Part shown: piece after piece, positions 42,991 to 54,200 of the stretch | Numbering within the stretch: position 1 is the first letter of the stretch | How the letters are laid out: each line of letters begins with the position of its first letter | Origin: Hexactinellida sp. DTS-2022 | Lineage: Eukaryota > Porifera > Hexactinellida | Reading direction: 5' to 3' | NCBI GenBank assembly: GCA_028753945.1 | Contig: JAPNXP010000007.1 | Location: forward strand, 4,464,001 to 4,528,000 | DNA: 64,000 nt | Translations under genes and position numbers: made by a program | The notes under the pieces: generated by a model | Databases searched by the model: none | What the model saw: only the letters and a program-made list of their open reading frames with translations | What the model was told of the DNA's origin: nothing

Positions 42991-43271
42991 TAATGATACT
43001 CGGTTACGTCAACCGAATGCAAATACTGATAATATTCGGTTGGGAGACCGAATACCGAATAGTGAATCAGTGATATATCAGGTTGGCAACCAAATATCAG
43101 CTATTCGGAAAATAATAATCGGTTCAACCAAATATATCAGTATTCGGTTTCAACCTTGGTTTTTATATACAGTGTACAGTACTCCCGTTATACCGAATGC
43201 AAGGAACCCTTCATTTACTTGATATAAGCGGATTAATATAAATTACTTCATCCATTTGGGGAAAATATAAA

Positions 43272-43429
43272 CAGTAAACTCCCGTTATAACGAGGTAGGA
43301 TATAACGAAATTGAGATTTTCCCCCAGAGCACTAAATGCATTATTATTATTATCCGATTATAACGAGTATTCGGGTATCACGAAGGAATTTCCAGGTCCC
43401 AAGCACTTCGTTATAACGAGAGTTCACCG
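43272..43429. mobile_element. Mariner-type MITE (158 bp), CTCCCGTTATAACGA ends
   Basis: Left CAGTAAACTCCCGTTATAAC and complemented right CGGTGAACTCTCGTTATAAC. TA follows the right end. This end sequence is typical of pogo/Tigger-like MITEs. Confidence 0.8.
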
Positions 43430-43454
43430 TAATTTATAGTCACAGACGGTCAGT

Positions 43455-43843
43455 ATTTTATATAACAGTAGAACTTTTACGAACACCAAGGGGCCTGTCA
43501 CTGGAAAATTGGTCCGGGGGACCAATATTCCATGGAAAATAGTTCTAGCCTGAAATTTTGGTCTATCATGGGGCCAATATTTCATGGGATTTAGTCCCCC
43601 GGACCAATTTTCCCCGTAAATTTGGTTCAGAGGATTAATATTTAATGGAAATGGTCCTAGGACCATTTTTCCGGGTAATTTTGGCCCTCCTGGCCCGTTA
43701 ACAATTTCCCGCAGATCAATTTTCCATCGACAGGCCTTTTCAGGTACTGGTACACCGTACACGTCTTGTATCAGATCTAATGTCTCCCAAATCTCATCTT
43801 CCATCAAGTTGATTTTAGTTATTTATTGAGTTTCTAAATGAAC
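43455..43843. repeat. Dispersed repeat with GGTCCGGGGGACC motifs
   Basis: Inverted GGTCC/GGACC motifs (CACTGGAAAATTGGTCCGGG). A stretch CAGGTACTGGTAC ... TGTATCAGAT is repeated at 41395-41430. The repeat seems to continue at 44670-44760 beyond the foldback insertion. Confidence 0.6.
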
Positions 43844-44661
43844 TATAGACTCCTTAAGGACTGGAACGTCGCGATCTCGGGGTTTTTAACTTGAGCTGAT
43901 AGGCTCCAATTATAAAAATTGAAAAAGCATTAGGTTTCCGGTTTCCAAATGTGATTTTTGGCATGTAGGGGTAACTTTTGGCACCCGTCAACAATTTGAG
44001 GTTTTCACTCAAAATTTCTCACACCTCGACAAGTTATGACGTCATTGTCACATTTCGAGAACCCTGAAAAGTCACTTAATCGCACATAATTCGCGCACTC
44101 TAAGAGATACAAATCTGAAAATTTAATAGAACATGCACATTAATGATGCGGACACTTTGGTCACACCAGATTGCCAATATGCTTACTCATTATGCGACCT
44201 AGCAAGCGAGGCACCCTAGTCTATATAGATATACAGTAGCATCAATCTATATAGATACTAGCGTGCTTCGCGGCAGAACCCAACCACACACCAACCGCTT
44301 CGAGGTTGGTGTGTAGTTTATACACTTCTAACATTGATTATAAAGCGTAAATAGGTCTAAATAGTCAAATTTAACAATGTGAAATTTTAGTGATTACGTC
44401 ATCATGTGATAATGAGTGATAATGAACAATGTGATAATGAGTGATAATGAACAATGACGTCATAACTTGTCGAGGTGTGATAAATTTTGAGTGAAAACAT
44501 CAAATTGTTGACGGGTGCCAAAAGTTACCCCTACATGCCAAAAATCACATTTGGAAACCGGAAACCTAATGCTTTTTCAATTTTTATAATTTGAGCCTCT
44601 TAGACTCAAGTTAAAAACCCCGAGATCGCGACGTTCCAGTCCTTATCTTAAGGAGTCTATG
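43844..44661. mobile_element. Foldback/MULE-like element with ~210-bp inverted repeats
   Basis: The arms 43845-44055 and 44455-44660 are near-perfect complements, starting ATAGACTCCTTAAGGACTGG. AAATGAAC flanks the element (43836-43843 and 44662-44669). Long terminal inverted repeats with an 8-9-bp duplication suggest a non-autonomous Mutator-like element. A partial arm recurs at 49580-49690. The centre has no gene. Confidence 0.85.
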
Positions 44662-44949
44662 AAATGAACATAAACCTCAGAGGAACCAAATTTCCATGAA
44701 CATTTTGGTCCCCCCGAACCTATTTTCCAAGGGGAGTTTAATTTTGCTCTCTCCGGCCCTCCGGATCTGTCATATTGAGGATAGGATCCGAGGTTATAAA
44801 ATTTGAATTTTCACAATATAAAATTCGTCTCTAAAATTTCCATTCAGTTTTTGATATGATTAAGTAACTGCTATGCATTCTAACCGCACAGTCAACCTTC
44901 CAGCTTTTAATGGGTATAGCCAAAATGTGACAATTAATTAATAAGTGAT

Positions 44950-45117
44950 AATTTGGTATGGAATTTCTAATTCCATTCCCATGAATCCCATCCCATTCCC
45001 ACGGGAATTATTTTTTGATTCATATGGGAATTCCCATATGTGGATCTCCATGGGTATTCCCACATAAATCCTGTGGAAATGGGATGGGAATGAAAATTCC
45101 ACTCCCACGGCAACCCT
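44950..45117. repeat. TTCCCAT-rich repeat with a hAT-like right end
   Basis: Repeated ATTCCCAT/ATGGGAAT motifs, ending CCCACGGCAACCCTG as in the micro-MITE at 295-351. The left border is unclear. Confidence 0.55.
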
Positions 45118-46463
45118 GCAAGTTATAATACCCTTATAATATATAATAATCGTTGTAAGCTAACCTCTAGGCGTAACGTAGGTCACGCTCTAGGTTGATT
45201 TTGAATTTTGATAATTTGATTACCTATTTTTATAAACAACAACAACAAATATTCATATTATAAATTGATAAATGCGAAATTCGAAATCAGCATACTTTAC
45301 CTATTATAACATTTGGAATTTAATTTCTATCACAATTCTTAATGCGGTTTCTATTCCCCCGTAATTTGATACAATCCGGACAAACACACGAAAACAACAA
45401 TCGAGTTTTAATAATATAGATTTCTAGATCTTGTAGACCACGGCACCTAATGCCGTCCGAGGACCTCAGGTTGGGAACCACTATCTAAGATCATCAAGTA
45501 GTACTGTAAATAACAAAATATTTCATAATTATACAAATACGGATTCATTTAGAATTTTAGATTATACAATAAATTAGACCTACAACATGTATTGGGTTAA
45601 TGATCTTATTGAGTAGGCCTAGTAAGTTGAAACATTCAATAATATTAGTTAGATATAATCTCGTTAGGCCACTTTCACATTTTGTAATAATTTTCCGTTC
45701 AGAAGTATCAACTGAAGAAATGGACGAGACTAAGATGCGACATCACTTTTATGTGTAAACAAGTAAATACATGAATCATTGATGCCGAGTAACTGGATGT
45801 CTATTCAGACGCTTACACAGTGCCATTAATCCTGTGTCTTGTAGTGTGTAGCAACGATAGCAGTGCTAGAGAGTATACAGGTTTCCAGGATCTGATGTCA
45901 ACCGAGGGGTATGAGGAATAGTCGGCTCTAGTGACACCAGATTACGACATGATTGGATGGAGTTATGTTGCTAATCCAGCTGCTTAACCCGACTGTGTTT
46001 ACATTTATTTCTCAAGATACGAGATTACCGTTATTGGTATTTGTCTTCAGTTTGTGTGGAAATGCTTTCGAGGCGAATCTAGCGATGTAAACTGAGTCTT
46101 AGGTGAGGTAGTACAGTGTAGGTATCCGCTTTGTGTTGGTTAACATTTCCATTAAGGAAGGCCTGATAGGATATCTGGTTTCGCTTGTAGGTAGGATTTA
46201 CGGACCGTATATACATTCCCTTAATATTGCTGTTGTGAGATATCAGTGCAGTGGCTGGAAATGCAGCTATCAGAATCGGCAGATCTAGTGTATAGAATAT
46301 ATTTCAATTCGAGAGAACTGATTGGTAGATGAATCGGGATTTCATGAGATATTACGAATATGTATAACATAATACTTCTTGCGAATTATCTGTTAAGAAG
46401 TGTATTGTTATTGTTGGTAACGGAAGAGCATTGAAGAAAGCTAAACTTGTATTTAATTGTATA
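45118..46463. other. LINE-like tail, then unassigned DNA
   Basis: The stretch 45190-45420 repeats the AT-rich segment and CGGACAAACAC tail seen at 2.8-3.1 kb. A hAT-like end (AGGTTGGGAACCACTA) lies near 45470. I see nothing recognisable from 45500 to 46460. Confidence 0.5.
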
Positions 46464-47059
46464 CAGGGCCGTTGAGAGCGCTAGCGGGCCCCGGGTCATA
46501 ATTTTGGGTGCGGGCCCCCTCTGATATTTTAGGTCCGTTATCGTAAGTGTATAAACTAAACCCAAACTATCGCATTCGTATTATATATATTTACAATTTT
46601 AAATAAATTAAATCCTATTTACTCGTATATTTTATGAATTTTGAAATAGCTATATTAGCCTATATAGCTATAGAGTTTATGATATAGAGGATTTTTGCAC
46701 CAGATTTATGTAGATAAGAAGACATCACAAGTTGTGACTTATTGTTCTAAACAGTCAAAGAAACAAAAATGTTGTTAGCCTATTTACTCGTGGCTGCGTT
46801 TGGATCGGATCCCGTAAACTCAGTTAGTTATGGAAATTTTTTATAACTGATACAAAGTAAGTCAGGACTGGGTTTCTAGGAAGGATTAAATAACCAAGGT
46901 ATTACTCTGCCCAGCAAAGTCTGTATTTTACCCTTGACTTGTCTACTTAATACAGCCAATAAAGTCCATGATACCTTGACAGACAGAGTTTCTCGGGCCC
47001 CCTTGGAACCCGGGCCCCGGGGTAATTACCCCGCCTACCCCCCCCTCTCGACGGCCCTG
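46464..47059. mobile_element. hAT-type element, 596 bp, CAGGGCCGT ends
   Basis: Ends CAGGGCCGTTGAGAG and, complemented, CAGGGCCGTCGAGAG. The octamer ATTGTATA is duplicated at 46456-46463 and 47060-47067. Next to each end is a GGGCCCC-rich subterminal region. Confidence 0.92.
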
Positions 47060-47115
47060 ATTGTATATTCTGAGCCATAAGATGATTAGCATCAATTCCA
47101 TGCATTTTATCCCGT

Positions 47116-47252
47116 TTTTCACTTGTTATCGATTGTATGAATTGTTACAAGCTATTCGTTCCGCGCTATTGATGTTTATACTTGCGCTATGCCTAGTGAA
47201 ATAAAGCGGGAACGAACAGCTTGTAAATACTTTATACAATCGATAAAAAGTG
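47116..47252. repeat. Imperfect hairpin of about 137 bp
   Basis: Arms TTATCGATTGTAT ... ACAAGCT.TTCGTTCC and their complement lie either side of a ~25-bp centre. Probably a small MITE core. Confidence 0.75.
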
Positions 47253-47664
47253 ACTAGCTGGACAAATGCATGGCAATGCTGGAAACTATTGGTATTTTCT
47301 TGGTGTATTCAAGTTTAACAGACAAGCAATGGCATTCATTTGGCGAAACTGATTAATTGAAACAGTGCAGATATTCTAGCAGCAGATATTGTATATGGAA
47401 ACACCTCAGTGCCTACTATGAAACGAACCATCGCACATTGCAAACCCCAATATTGTTAATGATGTCACTCCTATTATGTCTCCTGTAGTGTCGAATAAGC
47501 TAATTCCCTTTTGACCTAATTTATATACTTTCACATGAACCTGCATCAAGCCCTTTTGCTCTGTCTTGTGTCGCTCGACTCTACACGAATGGCTATATTC
47601 TCCTCTACAACCTTAGTATTTGTGGGATTCTCCATAGCCTCCTATACGACCGATGCATTATTGC

Positions 47665-47855
47665 AGTGTATTATACAGCCGTTTGTAAATACGCTCCTAA
47701 TCCTGGTCTGATCCAATTTCCATACGCCTAATTCACAAATTAATGTTACGGTATAGGAGAAGACTCCAAATTTTCGCGCTCCTAAATTCAAATTTTCCAA
47801 AAATCATGCTCCAAAAGGAGCGTCTCGCGCTCCTGAATAATTAATTGCATTATAG
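47665..47855 (+). repeat. Repeat family R, copy 2
   Basis: Matches 62805-62975 closely: GTATTATACAGC, TTTGTAAATACGCTC, ATCCTGGTCTGAT, GGAGCGTCT.GCGCTCCT. Confidence 0.85.
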
Positions 47856-48434
47856 TATGGAGGGATGAATTGGAACTGTTCTAAGCGCGTTGACTTCTTC
47901 AGTGCCATGCGAGATAACTGTCTCGCTGATTAGTGTCTGTGGGCTGTGGCTCAATGTCGTTTGTTTCGTTAACTTTACTCATGACTACTGATTAATATCT
48001 GACGAAAGAAATGCTCTTAAGAATACTGAAGTGTAGTTTCAGGCTACATTCTTTCATCAGCCCCATCTACGAAAAAGAGAATGCCTTCCCTTATGTTTTG
48101 TGAGGTGTTTTGTTATAGATTCGGTCCGTCTTATACATAAATGAATTTCAAAAGAAGATAGTCATGGGGGCAATCAATGTTACTTAATGTTCCCGATAAT
48201 TAGACCCCTTCCTTATGTCCGGAATTTTCGTTGATTTGTAATGCAATAATTATGGCCTATCACACATTGGTTATTTCACTTCCCCTTGGAAGCGTTGCGT
48301 AGTGGCCCGATTGAAGAAATTCCTCAAATCGTAATTTACTATTGCATTGTCTTTTCATTTATGCCACTCTTCCTTACGACAAAGCTGATAATAAAGTTGT
48401 TCAGTTCATTTGTACAGTACATGAATGCTAAGTA
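47856..48434. other. Unassigned DNA
   Basis: No gene or repeat recognised. A 62-codon open frame at 48286 has no support. Confidence 0.5.
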
Positions 48435-48575
48435 CAGTCGACAACCGTTAATTCGAACACTCAAGGGAAAATAAATTTGTTCGAATTAGCGAACGGATAT
48501 TGTATGGAACGGGCTTCGAAGGGAAAAATAAATTTGTTAGAATTAACTGGTATTCGAATTAACGGTTGTCGACTG
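48435..48575. mobile_element. Mariner-type MITE (141 bp), TA-flanked
   Basis: Perfect inverted ends CAGTCGACAACCGTTAATTC, with TA on both sides. A single end of the same family lies at 50762-50790. Confidence 0.9.
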
Positions 48576-49570
48576 TAATTGCACAAAAATATTTTCCCAC
48601 TCACTATTGAAATCAAACGTCGGACTATGGCTTGATTTGAGTAATGTTTAGAATATTTTACTGGAAACTCCATTTTATGAGTTAACGTATTCTGTAGAAT
48701 CTCAGGACTCTTTTTTCATTATTCATAGAATCTTCCATCTTGATCATTTTCTATTACAAAGCGAAGATTCAAATTTTTTGCAGATTTTATAGTTAGTCTC
48801 CAAGAAATTCTCTCATAAAGCCCATAAAGATTTCTTTTGTACTGTATTTAATTTTAATTATGTGTATGAAAAGTATTTACGGTATAATACTATAAGTGTT
48901 TTAAATGTAATTATGATGCTTCTTACTTATACGTATATATTTATTATTTCTCACCAATTGATAAATTAAAATTATAATGTTCCTCAACTTCCTCTTAATT
49001 AACATCCGTGTTTCCTCGAATAGTAGCACCTCCGGAATGCATTGTTTTCTAGCCTAATCAGTAGGGTGTCATTTAGGAGTGTGACACCAAATATACAAAA
49101 CTTAGTTGCCTTTTACAGTACAGTACAGTCTTATATTTTTTAGATAAATCAATATACTGAGACAAATTTCTTCTCGCACTGCAAAAAGTGCTATATGTAA
49201 CTCTGATAAAGCAAATTGTGCCTAGAGAGACTTACTGAGTTTGTATCCTTTTTTGGGATCTAAATATCTTAATCCCGTATATTATAAACTCGGAATTCGG
49301 TGTTTAAATATCCGCCCAAAAATGTATTGCCGTTTCCTTATTCCTTAAGGCTGTAAATCTTATTGTGCGCCGAGTGTTTACACCCTATTATATAAACCTG
49401 GCGAAAATAGTTGTTAGCTCGGGTTGGGCGCGGGTTATTATGAGTTAGGTGCGGGCTAATTTGATTATAGCACCAATAGATGCGGGACGGATACGACCCT
49501 GCAGAGTTCTAGTGTATATGTATATATTTGTATGTTCTGAGTTGATTGAAGAAACTGAACGGTTTCGAAA
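48576..49570. other. Unassigned AT-rich DNA
   Basis: Nothing recognisable. Confidence 0.5.
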
Positions 49571-49700
49571 TCTGATTTTTGCATATAGGGGTAACTTTTG
49601 GCACCCGACAACAAGTTGAGTTTTCCACTCGAAATTTCTCGCACCTCATCAAGTTATGACGTCATTCTCACCATTCGAGAAAAATGAAAATTAACTTAAT
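49571..49700. repeat. Partial foldback-element arm
   Basis: GGGGTAACTTTTGGCACCCG and CAAGTTATGACGTCATT match the arms of 43844-44661. Only one arm is present. It lies about 200 bp upstream of RAD1 and may sit in that gene's promoter. Confidence 0.75.
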
Positions 49701-49928
49701 CGCACATAATTCGCCCTTCAGAGATAATAATCTCTAATTTTAATTTAGCCTGCACATTAATAATTCGGACACGTTGGTCACAACTAATGCAAATACGCTT
49801 ACTTATTATAGAATGATAACGTGATCATTTAAATTTTATATTGTTAAAATTGAAAATATATATTCGTTTATTGTTATATGACTTAGATTCATTCTTCAAG
49901 TCATTTGCAGTATAGGACAGCTCAAAAT

Positions 49929-50732
49929 ATGGAGGAAGATTTATTATATGCTAAAATGGAACATCCCAAGGTTTTTGTTTCTATTTTACGAGGAATAAGT
50001 ATTACTGTCAAATGTTTATGCTTTATTACGAATCTAGGGATAAAATTTGCTACAGTTGTAACCAATTCTTCTCAGTCTATTTGCTTTATACCTGCTGAAA
50101 TGTTTGAAGTATTTCGACTACTTGTTCCCGATATATCCTTTCAAATTAATCTCACTTTGTTGTTAGACTGTTTACAGATTTTTGGCAATGATTCTAACCA
50201 TATCACCCTTTTTATTCATTTTCGTAAACATTCCCCTCTGCTTCTTGTACTTGAAGATAATGGAATTGTGACTGAGTGTGCTATAACTACCGAATCTCCA
50301 TATGAAATGTTGAATCTACATTTCGAAAAGTGTGCACTATTGTTTCTTGTAATTATGAAACCTGAATGTTTGAAGGATATTTTTTGTGATCTTGACATGG
50401 GAACCCCTTATCTTCTGGTGAAACTTTTGCCCAGCTTACAAGTTTTAAGGTTTTTCACAAAAGGTACGTTAGGTGAATGCCAAGTTGATATCTATAATAA
50501 TCCTGAAATAATAGATAAAATGATTTGGTTTTCTCCAGACACAGAAGATTCGTTTGAATATAAAATTAATTCTCTAAAACAATTTTCAAAAGCTGTAGTT
50601 GTTGCAAATAAATCTTCATTCAGAATTGACAACCAAGGAATTCTTTGTATTCAATTTATGATAAATTCTGGACATGATAAAGTTGGATTTATTGAATTTG
50701 TATGCGTTCCAGTCAATTTGCCTTCAACTTAA
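49929..50732 (+). CDS. RAD1: RAD1 checkpoint clamp subunit
   Basis: 267 residues in one exon. RAD1 forms the RAD9-RAD1-HUS1 (9-1-1) ring that is loaded at damaged DNA to activate ATR signalling. The fold is PCNA-like. Clear matches to animal RAD1 include FQINLTLLLDCLQIFG, LLVLEDNGIVTECAI, the CLKDIFCDLDM segment, YKINSLKQFSKAVVVANKSSFR and DNQGILCIQFMI ... FIEFVCVP near the C-terminus. Length compares well with human (282). The ATG at 49929 is used because the open frame upstream starts only at a TTG, and a good acceptor (CATTTGCAG) ends at 49910. No coding introns are seen. Codon use is AT-rich, unlike HCCS. Confidence 0.95.
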   Translation: MEEDLLYAKMEHPKVFVSILRGISITVKCLCFITNLGIKFATVVTNSSQSICFIPAEMFEVFRLLVPDISFQINLTLLLDCLQIFGNDSNHITLFIHFRKHSPLLLVLEDNGIVTECAITTESPYEMLNLHFEKCALLFLVIMKPECLKDIFCDLDMGTPYLLVKLLPSLQVLRFFTKGTLGECQVDIYNNPEIIDKMIWFSPDTEDSFEYKINSLKQFSKAVVVANKSSFRIDNQGILCIQFMINSGHDKVGFIEFVCVPVNLPST

Positions 50733-50761
50733 TTTACTTGTTTATCATTAATTTATTGATA

Positions 50762-50800
50762 CAGTCGACAACCGTTAATTCGAACACACAAGGGAATAAT
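50762..50800. repeat. Single end of the CAGTCGACAACCG MITE family
   Basis: Matches the left end of 48435-48575 preceded by TA. No matching right end nearby. Confidence 0.7.
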
Positions 50801-50849
50801 TAATATGGTCAAATTTATAAATTAGGTGGTGTGTAATCGTGTGTTGCAT

Positions 50850-50994
50850 CAGGCTTTCATCCAAGCAAAATTTCCTGTGCGCCTAGATTAAGTTTGAGCT
50901 CGCTCTCACGCGCCTAAAATACTCAATTTGTATTACGTCCATGGGAGCATCTCTCGATTTTCCTTTAAAAATTACGCGGCTGGATGAAACCCTG
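50850..50994. mobile_element. hAT-like MITE (145 bp) between RAD1 and BLTP1
   Basis: Ends CAGGCTTTCATCCAAGC and, complemented, CAGGGTTTCATCCAGCC. Flanked by TGTTGCAT and TGGTGCAT (7 of 8 identical). Confidence 0.78.
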
Positions 50995-51267
50995 TGGTGC
51001 ATGGCCATGGTGCTAAAATGTATAAATACATCAAAAACTATTATTTATTAGTGATATTAATTAAAGATGTTTCTATTAAACACATTAATCTTTTTAATTT
51101 CTGGTTAGCTTATTCTGAAAATTGCTATTTTAGCCGATAATGAACCATATTTTAGCCACAGTTATGGACAAAATTGGAATTATTTAATTAAACATATATT
51201 TATATCTATCTATCTATAAGTATTTAGAGTTTATTTCCCATTAGCCGCCCATGCAACTAATACATTT

Positions 51268-54200
51268 ATGCTGAACATAACTCTATTCTCAGCGCCTACT
51301 CGGAGAGATGACATATTCCTATTTATAGTAGTCGCTTCCCTTATATTCCTGCTGATATACAGCCAGGTGTTGCATCGAGTTCTGGCTAGACTTATATCCT
51401 TCCTTATCAACCTGTACCTGCAAAAGAAATTTACTTCATTCTACATATCATCCTTCACAATTTCCCCTATTTCAAGCCGCATTCTACTACATGGACTCAA
51501 ATATGCTACAAACTCTTATTGCATCCAATGTGAGTTAGCTGCTTTTGAACTGAATTGGCGGCTGTTATTCACTAAAACAAATGACGTCACTAAAACAAGC
51601 TTTATTCACTTGAACCTGAAAGGTCTGTACTACCATCTCTACTACAGAGAGGAGACCTACTCGCGACTGAGAAATGTGTTTTCTCAGATTGAACGGTCTG
51701 CTTCTATGGATCAACTTTCTGACACGCGAAACGATGAATCTCGTTTTTTTCCTTATTTCTATAAAATGTCTTTTCAAGTCAAAGACGGTATATTCATATA
51801 TGGCAATAGTTCTATACCAAAAGTGATTGCTTTTAAGTTCAAATCCGCATTTGGAAGTTACTCAATAGAGCCGAGTTCGTGTGTGGAGGATCTCTACAAG
51901 CAAGCATTCGTAGCCAGAACCAAGAGCATGAAGATTCTCCTATTGCCCTCTGGATCAGCTCTCCCCGCTGGCGCTAGCACTTCCCCATTCACAGAACTGA
52001 TCTCTGGTAAAGAGAACACATTCCTAGACACGAGTATATTTATTATAAAGTACCAATACGATGAGCCGGGTATAGCTGATGACGTCACTCTGCCTCCGCC
52101 CGAATACACGTGCTCTGTATGGGTTGCGCCTAGCACACACATATACTACAGCCCCTGGCACAATGTGCATAGACTGGCCTTGCATCGACTGCTATTCCCC
52201 TGGGACTATTCCACACGGGATGTGGACCCTGTACCCTCTCGAGGCAAGAAGAGAATCTACAACAACTTTATCGTGTCATTCCAAATACTCAATGAGTTGC
52301 CATGCAATGTTCAGCCTCCACAGTTACAGTTACACATTGGGTTTAATGATGCGAGAGCAGAACGGAAATATTCCCTATTGAACATCTCCTGTGGGGTTGA
52401 TTCTTATATCACAATAGACTATCCATGGAGAGAAACTGACAACGGTAACAACCCAAAGGTATTCGGTACTGTATCTCGTATGAGCGTATGCTCTCCCACC
52501 TACACTCTCCCACACTTAGCAGACATTAAGTCGTTAGAATTCGAACTTTCTATGCAGTTCCCGCGCAAATGGAACGCACTACAGAAATGGGTTTATAACT
52601 TAAAGTTTGATCACGCTAGAATTAATTTTGTATTCTCACACGTGGACTTATTCGATGCTTTGTTAGACGACTGGAATAAGCTGCCCGACCGGCCCCCAGA
52701 CATTCAGTCATTCATACCTTTAGACTGGCAGATAAACGCAGAGTTCAATTGTTTCCAAATATTCACATTCCTGAATCAGTACAACTGGATTCACACTGTC
52801 CCTGGTTCCAAGGAGAATACCATATTAGCTTTCGCGGGCAAGCGAGGTCGGATATCCGCCAGCCTCCCATTCACTGAGTACCAGCCTCTGCGACAGGAGA
52901 TAGCATTCTCCGCGATAGGAGAGGACATGGTGGGCAGATTGTTCCTGCCTCGCTCGCTCTCCACGCGGGACTCCATTGTAAGTCTCAGCGAGTGCAATGA
53001 GCTCAGATGGAGCTGGCCCACTGTCTCAGAGCCTGCCACCGCCTGTGGGGAGTGTGTGCGTGGATCCATGGTTGGAGATGCGTTCGAAGAGGATTGGATT
53101 ACGCTGGGTATGGGGCCATTCATTTTGATTGAATCTACATTCACTTACACGCCTGAAACTCACCAGGAACAGCCAAAAGCAGAGCCAAATAACCTCAGAA
53201 TATTCGTAGACTTAACCGACCTGCTAGCTAGGCTATACGGCACTCTCTTCAGTCTGCTCTTAAATCTGAAAGAGAACTATCCGGGTGAATATCAGACGCA
53301 TCAGCCTTACACAAATTCGGGACCTACAGTGCCCTATGGGGGCGTGCCCGTGCCTGGCAAGACCGCAGTGAATCCATTGGAGGTAGAGCTCGTGTTTAAT
53401 CTCAAGCAGGCACAGCTAGATCTCCCCAAGTTTCCAAACCCGTGGGACAACGACTGTCCCATTCTCCCGGCCCTGTTCGCTAGCCTGATAGAGATATCCT
53501 ACCACAAGGTAGCGGACACCTCCTGCATTCGCATAGTGACGGACGCGCTGCACGTGAATGTGGGCTCCTCCAAGCAGCGGGAGGCGGGGCTGGTGGAGAT
53601 GGGGTTTGCTGTTATGGAGAAGGTTGAGTTCTACGGACACTCCATGCTGGGAGAGGCTAAAGGGGAGTGGCAAGAGTACGCTTGGCTCGTGGGTTGTAAG
53701 ATGGGACCTGTTGTTTCTGCGTGTTCTCTGTCGCAGTTGTCTGAGTTTGTCGACTGGCTTCAGATAGCTTTCTACCATGCAACCGCAACGGAGGATAGCT
53801 ATGCGTACCCTAAATACCAATACTGCCCGGGAGAGATGAATGTAGATCTGCCATCCAGTAAGCTTAAGTACCAATTCACTCTGATTGAGTTGGATAAGGT
53901 AGACTTTACTATTTTCCAGGATTGCGGCGCCTCTCTTGTGATAGAAATGCCAAAACTGGATTTGGATTTGTGCAACCTACACACGTGTAACGCTTCACAC
54001 GGTCTGTCTATGTTGATTCCTTCTGTGACGGTCTCTGTGCTAATCCCATCCCTGGTCTCAGCTGACTGGGTTGAAGTGGGCTACGCTAGCATAGGACAGA
54101 TCCTGGTGCAGAGCGAGATGAGTCTCGTAGAGAACCAGAGTCCTGAGAAACAACGTGCATTCCTAATCGAGGCTGACGTTGCTAAGTACCTCTGGTTCCT

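Noticed and set aside
48000-48065. Possible hammerhead (GGCTGATGAAAG ... CTGAAAC on the minus strand)
   Set aside because: The stretch between the two core parts cannot form stem II and no stem III is found.
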